Assembly: GCF_021869535.1 (NCBI RefSeq)
Contig: NW_026262734.1
Span: forward strand, 81,344,339-81,408,338
Reading direction: 5' to 3'
Length of the DNA: 64,000 nucleotides
From: Mytilus californianus
Lineage: Eukaryota > Mollusca > Bivalvia > Mytilida > Mytilidae
The first letter of the stretch is position 1. Every line of letters starts with the position of its first letter. The notes below the pieces were generated by a model. The model was given only the letters and a program-made list of their open reading frames with translations, ran no database searches and had not been told where the DNA came from. Positions 37,501 to 49,500 of this stretch are shown here, one piece after another. The position numbers and the translations under genes were made by a program.

Positions 37501-40500
37501 AAACCAAATTGGAATGAAACGTTCAGAATATTTTACTTTGACTTACTTTATAATGCAAAAATTTTGGATATTAGCAATTTCGCATCGTGTACATGTATAT
37601 TATCAAAAGAAAATACATAGAAGAATTTAAATTTACTTTAAAAGGAAATAGCAGTGTGAAAAAATATGGTTCCTTTACAATTGCAAGTATTGCAATATTA
37701 TACATGTAATTAGATTGTGTGGGATTTTATATTTGAAGGTTCCGAAGAGAATTCTTCTCCACAACCTATACCTGCATTGTTAGTGGGTCACGACAAAGAC
37801 TGGCTGTCAGTGTCGCCATACTCGCTTAGATTCTGGGTAAGTAGATTGTTTTAGTCAATATTTTATTATCGAAGATTTTAGTATTTGAATAAAGCCTGCA
37901 TCTAAAATTTTCTTTAAGATATATCTTTCTACACAAATGATGAAGGTTGTGTAATTTCGGCAAACGTAGTATTTTATGTCACCTTTGTGCTGCTCTACAT
38001 ATTCGAAGAAGCAAACTGTTTATGATGTATACATGATAGGGTAGAAGGAACTTTGTTAAAATGAGAAGTTCCCAGGATTTTTCAAAACTAAGATGAAAAA
38101 CGGTTACCTCAGACTCAATTTTGACATCATTATCTGTATAAAATTCTACTGGAGTTGTCAAAGTCTGCATAAAGATAGATAGTGAGTTTGGCTTGATATA
38201 TTAATATACATGAAAAATATTACAAGGAAACAAAATTCATTCAGCTTCATAATCAATTTTCAGTATTAACTGAGGATAAAATTTAATATCTGTTGTTTAA
38301 TTGCAGGAAAAACAGTTCATGGAACCATATGGCAAACAAAGAGACATTGCCTATGTTGTTTTAGCTCCAGACAATAACTATGTGATAGACTATGTCAAAA
38401 TATTCTTTCAAGAACTCAGTAATGTGTATGAACTATGTCGGTTAGGACGTCATGCTCCATTTGCCAAAAAGCTTCGTGATGGAATCATGAGGATCGGTAA
38501 AAAGCAGGCAGCTTCTAAAACTGGTGACGAGGTCGAGGAAGAATTCTTCAAACATATAGGTATGTAGAAGAGAAAAGTTCCCTTTGCCATAATTTTATAT
38601 GAGTTGATTAACATATTCATTTTCTGATAAAGTAGTCAGTTTGTCTCAAAGAGAAAAAAGGCAACATTTTAGTTTAGTCTGAATAAACAATTTAATTCTA
38701 AAAAGCTATGATTATAACTGAATGTTTCTGATGAAAATACTGTTCATATTGACGCTCGTAGGCATTTTTCATATTTGCTTTTTACATAAATGAACTGTGT
38801 ATGTAGGGTTGCTGGAAAAAATAATGATATAACAGTTTGGTCTACATATAAAATCATCATATACATGTAGATGTAGTCAAACTAAATCTATAAATATGAT
38901 ATTAATATCTTTTCTGCCATTAGTTTGAAATTCAGCCAACTAGACAGCTTTAAAATAAATCTGCCTAATTCTTTTGTAATTGTTCACTGTATATATATTT
39001 GTAGGTGAATCTCCCATTACCAATAAATTGAGGCTGTATGCACAAGTGTGTAGTTCCTGGTTAGGTAAGTATAGACATACCACATACTGATGGGATAAGA
39101 AAACAAGGCATTTAACAGACATTAGGATAGTTGATATTTAATGTGAAATATTAGTAGTTCTTATATAAAATAATGTTAAAAATGTAGTGAAGACATACAG
39201 CTGAATAAACTCTTGATAGGGAACAAAAATTACTGATCCAATCTTATTGTCTTTAAAAAGCCATAAACAATTGTGATTAACAGATACCCAGTACACAAAA
39301 AGTGATTTTATTAAGATGAGTGAAGCAAGGTACACAAGTGCTGGTGACAACACATTGATAAAGAACACTTATATGTTATAGCTTGTTAATATATATATAT
39401 GAAGTGGTGTTTCAGAGTGAATGAACCACAATCACCAGCATTCACTGTGAATGGTGACCAATAACTTGTGTGTACTGTACTAAGCTTACAAATCTTCCAA
39501 GAAATCTTTGTACATATATATTGGCTAGTAAAATTAACATGGAAATTAACTGTCATAGTCTTGAATTGGTACTTGTGTACTTGCATTGTGCATCCTTGAA
39601 CTGTTTTGACATTGTAGTAATCACTTGTGTTCATGTATGTATTGATTACAATAAGGCCTACTAAATAACTGTTTTTTCTCTTTTTTCCAGCTCCATTACT
39701 TGGCCAGCAGACCTTGGACCAGTCGGTATTTGAACCAAATACAAACTACAGGGCAGGGTATAAACCATGTGAGCCTATTCCTCCAACCAACACTGAACAT
39801 GTTTTCACTGTACCTCCACCTACTACTGTTAATGAAGACAATAAAGGTAGGCTAAAATCTTGTCAGATATGTCTTTTACTCTTTTTGGCGCTTGCTCCTT
39901 TAATATTTTTATTTCAAGGAAATCGGCGAAGTTCTAGAATAAGAAATTTCTTATATTATCTTATATTTATTATAATATTAGTGGTATAATTTTTGGTAGA
40001 AAATTGAACTGCCTCATACATTATTTTTTACATTGGCTTGAGAAGCTGAAATTTATTTTGTTTGAACTGATAACGATCATATGTACATATGTGATCATTA
40101 TTCTATAGTATATATCACCATAGTTTTTGAATTTGTTGCATTGATAAAAAGATAAGATTAAGAAGTCATAAAAGTTTATTGTATTTCAAGTTGGGGAATG
40201 AAAAGTAACACCAAAGTTTATCTCTGTCTTTGTAAGACTTTGACATAGAGGCCAACTCTTTATTTCAGTCTTTCATAAATTTGTTCACTGATTGACTATT
40301 GGGTGTGCTTGATTCACAGATAATTAAGGTAAAATGTCATGGTCATTGGTTTGGAGGTTGGGCTCTAATTATTATTCAATACATATTGAATGTAAAGTAT
40401 TTTAAATAAAGTATTTATTATTTTGTAGAAAACACTCAAACTTCTGAATCTAACAACTTGAGAGATCAAAGTCTACATGAAAATGATCGTGAAAAACCCA

Positions 40501-43500
40501 CGGAGAGTCCAGCATTGGTTGTGTATATCGTGGATCCTTTCAGCTACGGTCAGAACTGTGAAGGGGAATCAGATATGGATAGAATCATCAAAATAGGGCT
40601 ACTCAAGTGTTATCTACAACTTGTCAAATCTCTTCCAGATAATTTACAGCAAAATATTAATTTACAGGTAAGACTTTCAGTTCAGAATGGAAATTTTGTT
40701 TCATGTGCTTCCATATCCTTTTGATGAAAAATTTGACAATAATAATAGTTACTATTACTTAAATGTCTGAAAATAGGAAAAAATCTTCAAGAAAACAAAA
40801 AAAAAATCTCAGTAATTTTCTATCAAACTAAAGAAAGATATTATATAAGGGCTATTCCATAAAAACATACATGGGACCCAGGGAAGGCACTTCCAAATCT
40901 CAACTATGGGTGAGTGTCATCTTTGTTTTTGCAAAGTGGAAATTTAAGTGACATTTTAGTTTGCCTCTATAGATGGTTACCCCATTTTTTAAGAGCCTTC
41001 CCTGGGTACCATGTATGTTTTAATGGAACAGCCCTAATTTGGAATAGGAACACAAGTCTATTATTTAATCTTTATGTGACCTTAGTATGTAAATTAACTG
41101 AACCTTTTATACGTCACAATATCAAATTGTCCACCTGAGTGAGTTTGATACATATAGATTCTACCACTGCATCGAATGTGATACGATATTTATCCACTCG
41201 ACAGTTAAATTTTCAAATTTAAAACGCGAGGCTTGCAGAGCATTTTAAATATTTAAAATTTAACTGTCGAGAGTGGATAAATATCGTATTACACGAGATT
41301 TGGTGGTGGAATCTGTTTCTCTAATGATTTTCAAACAATACGCAGGCAAATTTATTCCTTCTTTTCGAATGATCTGCAAAAAGATGTGTTCTTTCTATGT
41401 GACGTCATCAGGCATGGTCGCCTTTTTTCATGCTGTGTCAATAGGAGATTAAGAGGAAAGCAAGAAAATTCGACGTCATAATCGGATTTTAACCAATGAA
41501 GAACTGAGATCAAACGAACCACACGTTGATTAAATTTTTTTTATACAATGGGTGCAGAAAAGGATAAATTGACGAAGAATTAGAGAAAAAATTTTATCAA
41601 ATTTTCATAATACTGCAGTTTAATTTATATTCATTGAAACCAATTTTTAATGGATCAAGGGAAAATTGTATTTAATTTAATATGTGGTTCACCAAATTGA
41701 TAATTACCCCACAAATAATAATGAATAAACTTTTTAATATTTACATATTTGAACTTGCAATGTAATTATATTTGAATTCATTTTCAGATCATTCCGTTAC
41801 ATACTGTGTTAGAGAGTACAGAGCGGGGCAGTAACATGCAACAGTTAAAGGCAATATCGTTTTCTGTGTTCACAGCCTGTCGATGGATTTCATCGCACAA
41901 TGTACTGGGTCGGTCATTGACAGGGTTTGGGCCAGCATCAGCTGCCGATCTCTTCCTCAAAAAGAAGGAAGTAAGTAAAGATTTATGTTGTTGTGTTTGT
42001 TTTCTCCTTCTATGATAGTAATTTCCTGTATATGCATCTGTCCATTAATCTGTTTGTCTGTTTGAGGATTCTGTTTGAGAGGATTCTAACCACAGAAGGA
42101 AAAAAAGCTTAGTCTTTGATATAAGGCCGGTGTGTTAATGTTTTCAACATCATAAAGAATACAAATTCTCATAAGAATAGTTGGTTCTCTTCCTTCCATC
42201 AGTGTAAGTCTGTGAATAGGAAGTAGTGATTTTAGTCATCAAGATTTTGATTATGATCAGATATGCAGTGTTATGTCTTTTTTTATGGGAAACATTATTT
42301 TGCTAAAATTTTCTACAGTAGAATAGATTAAAATCTCTGATCTAAGTACCATGAATCTCTTGTAACGTGTCTTACAGAAATAATTATGTGTCCTCTTTGG
42401 ATATCTATATAGCTAGCATATGTAAATAAATCTGTTTAAGTTAAATCTGAGTAAGTCCTCAGTTCACAGATGGACTAGGTCCTACAGATTATACCATGAC
42501 TTTTCAAATGTATATAACCCCTTTGAGGTTCATCAAATAAGATGTTTAATCTGAGTTCAGAGGCCTTAAACTGTGAAACATACAAGTTATAAATAATCTA
42601 CATTTCTTTGATTAGGATAAGAAAATGAAACTGTACAGTCCTCCGTTTGTGATAGCTCCCACCAAAGACAAACAAGCTCTGCTGGCAGAGTGTCATGGGG
42701 AGAAGTTGGAGAGGAGTAATGTCCTGTACTTTTCTTACTGTCTGTCAGAGGACCAGCGGTGGTTATTAGCTGCCTGTACAGACGAGCAGGGTGAACTGAT
42801 GGAGACGGCCACCATCAACATAGAAATTCCAAACAGGTATTCATTATAACATTAAATTTTAAATTAGTTAAGGAAAACATTACTTCTAATTTTGAAAGCA
42901 GGTTTACAGGTTATTTGAAATTGCAGTTTAGATGTATATAAAAAAAGAAAAGAAAATGCAACCTTCAAGACTTGCAGTATAAGCAAGCTAATTTGGTAAA
43001 GTGTTATTTTCAGTTATTATTGTTTTTATGCCCCCGCCGTATTGGAGGGGGCATTAAGTTTTACCATTGTTTAATCATAATCATCATGATTGATTAAAGA
43101 GGATTCAGGAATTGAGACTAAAAAATAATCAATATTGTTAATTATTTGGAAATTGTTGTTAAAAAAAAGTCACTGAGATCAAATCAATATATGTTTCTCT
43201 TTTGTTATTCCATGCTGTATTTTTTTTTAGAAATTTATATTCTTCATATTTTTTTCTTTTAGAAATCGAAGGAAAAAAGCTTCAGCGAGAAAAATTGGTT
43301 TGAGAAAGTTGTGGGATTTTATTTTGGGTGTAGTTACCATGACAACCATTCCTAGCAGGCTAGTGATTGGGAGATTTGGTAGAATGGGCCATGGTGAATT
43401 AAAAGGTAAGTAATTGTATGTACTTGAACTTTATTTCAAGGGGTAATTTTGTACTGTAGTCACTTTAAAAAAAATTAAAATTAAAGATTCCAGAACAGGT

Positions 43501-46500
43501 CTAATACCTAGTCAGTTATTTCCTTATCTTTACACAATGCAACTGGAAGTGGCCATTACATTTTTGTAACAATGTTTTTTATTATGCCTCTGCCGTCACA
43601 GGAGGGGGCATAACGTATGACCCTTGTCTGTCCGTACATAGGTTCCGAAATTGGTTTTCTGTTCTCTAGCTTTAGTTTGCCTCAACCAAATGCTATGAAA
43701 CTTATACACAATGCTTATTACCACAAAACACAGATCAAGTTCGAATTTGGGTAGCGTCACTTTTACTGTTCTTCAGTTATGTCCCTTTATAATGTTATAA
43801 GCCAGTGAGGGCATCATATGTGTCCATAGACACATTCTCCATTTATTTATATATATATTGATAGTGTGGTATTTTATATATTGACTTCTTATACCCATGT
43901 TTCTATTTGTTTGTGAGAGCAGCTTTCAGATTACATCATGAATTTGTGAAGTGTTTGACTACATAGCAATGGTTGTGCTTTTCATACAGCACATATAGTT
44001 TACTGTATAATGTTAACAAAAATTATTTTCTTGTAAGCAGATTATGACATTGTATTTGAAATGTTTACAGGTTGGTCAGGATTGTTGAGTAAAAAGAACA
44101 TTGTAAAATCCATGAGACGTATCAAAGATCTGTGTCCCAACGTGTGTTCCCATTTGACAAACAGTTCAGAAATTCCAGGAATTCTTAGTGTGTGTTTGAT
44201 ATCTCTGGAATCTCATTCATCATTCCAAGTTTTAGCCGATGCTGTTAAGGCAGAGGAGAAGATGAGTAGTAATTGTCCGCTACAAACTCCACAAGATGCT
44301 TCCTGTACACATATTCTAGTCTTTCCAATTTCTGCAAATGCGCAGGTAAGTCAGTTGAGAGTATTATGGGGGAATTTTTGAGGTTGGGTACGCAATTCAG
44401 ATATACTATAATTTCATTAAATAAGAAAAGCAGTAGCTACATTCCTTTGTTGCCAAGATTTTCTTAGATAATTGGCATCTTTAACATTCATATTGCAAAG
44501 AACAGCTGCTGTTTGTCTTTTTGTTTAAAAAAAAAAATCTTTGTAAGATGTAACTTGTTAGTCTTTTTACACTAACAGGAACAGATGGAAAATGAAATTA
44601 AATTTCCAGTGTATATGTATATGGTCCGGGTACACAGTTATCGTCCTTTGATTTTCGTTGTCCACGAATATAGTCCCTAGTGTGGACAGTGTGTTACTTG
44701 TCGATTTTTTTTATACCCCTTCCAAATTTATTTCTCCATGTTTTATGACTCAAATAGTAAGTAGGGGGGTGAAATGACACTGTAAAAAAATTTGGGTCAT
44801 GAATTTTAAAGTAAAGTAGTGATTTGGTCCAGCTGAAAAATGTTAAAAATTAGCACTTCGGAAGCTGTCAAAAGATTTGAAGACCCCCTTAACATGAAAT
44901 TGTCCATATTTTGAGTTAGAGCCGATGAAGTTTTCTATAATTTTGATATAATTTGTCCCAAAAGTAGTACAACACACTGTAAAAATATTATTGAGAAAGC
45001 GCAGGTGGGATTTTTTTAATTTTCATTTATTGTCTAAAAGAAATGCACTACGAAATAACTGTGTACTCGGACCTAAGAGGTGAAATCAGGAAATATAGAA
45101 TCTGTATTTTGGCAACTTCCCTGAATGATTTAATGGTGTCAATTTATCAAATAGCATAAAACTAAAGGATTTAAACTTTTATTTGATAGAATTTCTGCAA
45201 AAATTACCAATTTTGGCATTTTATGGTCAAAATAAGCATTTCATAGCTTTTTCAATTTTGATGCATAAGTGGCATTCTGACTTTCTATCTGACAGGTTTT
45301 TATGTGTCAATATTTGTGTTTCTATGCTTCAATCCAGTTGTATTACTCATTTGTGAACTCTGAATCTACAGAAAAGAAGATTATCTTGGACAATTTGTGC
45401 AAAATGTGTTGTATATATGATCCTCGTCTAACGCCCTGTTTGGATCAAGTTAAATGTGAGGAGCTTGGAACATAAAAGTTGAAGTCCATTATAAAGACCT
45501 CACTAAATTTGTATAAAAAGCACTTAACAATGTCTTTTGTACCTGTTTTATGTCACATAATATCTTTCTTTTCTTCTGTAGGATAGCAAGTGGTTCAAAT
45601 ATAAGCCTGTTGAGACTAAAATTGCATGCATGTTTTTCACTAAAAAGTGAAAAATCTTTGTATCAGACCATACTGTCTGCAAAAAAAGTTGAATGCAAGA
45701 GTCTTTTTGTGCTCAGATTTATTGTATCATGTCACCTGAGCATAGAAATGATAGAAAAGACACAAAATTTTATTTCCTATAGCTTCAATATGCATTTTTA
45801 AATGTAAATATGTGATACGGCCTAAATTGGCCCTAAATTATTTTCAGTCTTACTTGGCCTAAGACCCTTTTAAACTAATGTGATATGTTATTTGTAAGTT
45901 TTCTTTCCATTTAAAGTACATTAAATACATATGTAAGGATTAATTATAACCAAAAAGCTTTACAAATTTAAAATTGCTGGAAAATATTACATCTTCATGT
46001 AAGGCCCCCTTCATTGGAAAACCTCCATTTTTAGCCACAGGCTCATATAAATTTGACTTTTTAATAATTATGATAAGTCTGATAAATCAAATGAGTACTC
46101 TATTGCTTTTAATACATAATACATAATATATTAAGGCATTTCAAAAGTATTCTTTTGCAATATTTTAATTTTTTAAGCCCCAAATGTTGGTAGTTGAAAA
46201 TTTTCAATTTTAACGTCTAAATTTAACACGCAAAGTTGAATATAGAATTAGTCATATTGTCTATAATATATATCCTATTGCCATGAAACTTTGTAAGCAG
46301 TCTTATAATTTATTAAGCTTTGATCATACCAAGTTTCATTAAGATTGGTCAACTTTTTCTACCCTATTAGGTCCGGGTACACAGTTATCGTCCTTTGATT
46401 TTCGTTGTCCACGAATATAGTCCCTAGTGTGGACAGTGTGTTACTTGTCGATTTTTTTTATACCCCTTCCAAATTTATTTCTCCATGTTTTATGACTCAA

Positions 46501-49500
46501 ATAGTAAGTAGGGGGGTGAAATGACACTGTAAAAAAATTTGGGTCATGAATTTTAAAGTAAAGTAGTGATTTGGTCCAGCTGAAAAATGTTAAAAATTAG
46601 CACTTCGGAAGCTGTCAAAAGATTTGAAGACCCCCTTAACATGAAATTGTCCATATTTTGAGTTAGAGCCGATGAAGTTTTCTATAATTTTGATATAATT
46701 TGTCCCAAAAGTAGTACAACACACTGTAAAAATATTATTGAGAAAGCGCAGGTGGGATTTTTTTAATTTTCATTTATTGTCTAAAAGAAATGCACTACGA
46801 AATAACTGTGTACTCGGACCATATATTGTATTCAATATTCTGTTCCATAACCCCAAAAAAATGATACCTAGTTGATCATAATTTATTTTGCAGGCAAATT
46901 CTCAGAGTGTTATGCCAGATACTGGAGTATCTTTAGGCCTAGGGAATATTGAAGATGTCATGGATGATGACAATATTCTGTCAGGTTTACATGAGGACTT
47001 CAAAATGGACAATGATATAAATGATGGATTTCTCTTTAATGTTTTTGAAGAAATTACAAATTCTCCAAATACTGTGCTTCCAGGAGGAAATAACTCTAAT
47101 CCAGGATCACCAACAGATAATGGCAGAAATTCATTGTCAGCCATGAATGGTTCTACCTCAGTAAGTTTATAGTACATTTTTGAGAATTGAAATTCATATA
47201 TTCTGCTTGAAATTGTTTGAAATTTTATTGGTCTGACATCAGGGACCGTCAGTTAAATGAATTATCAGGCCATCACAAATGAAATTTGTGCTTTTAGTAT
47301 CATTCACAAGTGTTGTAAAGGTCAAAACAAATTAATAGCCTGCTTAAACATGCTGCAATGTTGGAATTGTGTGCCTTTGTTGATACTTTAAAGATAAGAA
47401 TCGTGTCACATTTGAATAACACATCTTTTAAAAAAATATATTTTGAAAATTAGAAATTTTTGCCTGTTGGTCATACAAACTTATGGCTTAGCATGTATGA
47501 AGAAAAGTTAAATTTGGTGTTGCCAGATGAGGAATTATTTTATTTTTTTAGATATCCTTATGTGTAATGGTATTTCAACTGTGTTGGTATTTATGCAATA
47601 CAATATTCCTTGTTAATGGTATGACAACACACACAAGTTATGAAAACAGTGCATTACATATCTAGCGTTTACTGATTTTACTGTAAATCAAGTAAATCAG
47701 ACATATTTTATGCATTCAAAAAGATAAAAATAGGCACATCATAACATGGTATTAGTTTTGGCAGTTTTGTTTTAAACAGCATGCCTGTGATTATCTTTCC
47801 ATACTTTAAGTAATATTGGTGTTCTATGAATACTGTTATTTCTGGAGTGAAGGATTTGTTTATGCTTAAATGTTTTATATCAGAAAATGTATAAATTATT
47901 AAATCTTTATAGCTTCTTCTATAGTTAACATTGTTTCTTTTGTTTTAGAATTCACAGGATTTAGATCCTCAAGATGAACAGCCAAATTTATTACAGCAGC
48001 CTCTTGCAATGGGATATATTGTATCCACAGCAGATTCTGGGCCTCTGCCAAAATGGTTCTGGTCAGCCTGTCCAGAAAGCGAGCATCACAAACCATATAC
48101 ATTCAAAGTAAGTTGTTATACACTTTAATTTAAATTAAAAGTGGTGGTCGTAGGTTTATATTGAATATTGGATAAATGTATTGGTGTCAAACATCCAGTG
48201 ACAAATATTAAATGAATATCAGGACAAGAGAACAACAACATGTTAAGATGCTATTAATATGAACCCTACTTTATAGTATACCGACACAATGAGCCAAATT
48301 GGAAACATGCCAGTTCACAAGGCTACAGTCTGCAGGAAGACATGTCGCCCTAATATAACACATTATTCTGACTCTCAGCTAACTTATCAATGCTTCATCA
48401 GTTGATGCTTAGGTGGAGAAACTTCAAATACCAATTTTCAAGTCTTTGGTTAAAACCAGTCATGGAAAGAACCAAAGACTTCTCACACTAGATGGGGTGG
48501 GAGCTCCAGATCAGAAAGGTGGTATTTGAATATATGATGTGCAATAAATGGTACACACTACATAATGAAATACATACATGTAGTAAGCATAACCATTTTT
48601 GGGATATTTCCACGTGTTAACATGTATTAATGTATGGTTTCAACTTTTCTGGTTAAAAATAGCATGTTAAATTTTATTTTGCAGGCTGCATTACACATTC
48701 AATCAAATCAGGAGGAATTCATGCCATCATCTCAAAGAAATTCTCATCCCTTAGACTCAAGTATTACTTGTGATGTACTCAGGTTAGTAAGATCTTATAG
48801 AAATTCTCATCCCTTAGACTCAAGTATTACTTTGATGTACTCAGGTTAGTAAGATCTCAAAGAAATTCTCATCCCTTAGACTCAAGTATTACTTGTGATG
48901 TACTCAGGTTAGTAAGATCTTATAGAAATTCTCATCCCTTAGACTCAAGTATTACTTGTGATGTACTCAGGCTAGTAAGATTGCATAGGTTATGGTTTGT
49001 GAGACTGATTGGTTGTATAACGTATGTAAACAATATAATTTATACATAAAAACATGAAGATTTCAGTGCACAACACTTACTGTGTATCAGAAATTTTCAC
49101 TAAATTCTCGGTAGACGTTTTACCGAGAGATTTACCTGATATGGAAAATCAAAACTGAAGATTTCTCTGCCCTTCTAAGGCCAATACCACAAAATTATCC
49201 AGGCATGTGGTATATTTCTAGAAATAAAAAACTTATCAGGAATGCACAAGACATTAAGATTTTGTTTCTTTTATTGATGATTAAAATTCAGTTTGTCACA
49301 GTAGAAAAAGTTGATGTCTCTTGCTATATTGACAATACAGTTGCCTATATTTATATTCATTACTCTGACAAATTTTAAGACAGGAATTTTCCCTGTAATT
49401 GTAAACACTGTATCCGTATCACTCCTACAACAATGAGCTTTCATAACGGTATCTTAGTATATTGACTTATAATGTGGTAATCTTTATACTCTAAAATGCC

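Larger units (their letters stand above)
44346..46893. other. MED13 intron 27 (2.55 kb) with twin elements
   Basis: The intron is dominated by two apparently identical 451-base elements (44623-45073 and 46370-46820) in the same orientation, separated by 1296 bases of AT-rich sequence without a convincing frame. Confidence 0.8.

Noticed and set aside
45550..45801. 83-codon frame between the twin 451-bp elements
   Set aside because: It has low-complexity composition and no domain. It does not look like a transposase or an LTR-element protein.
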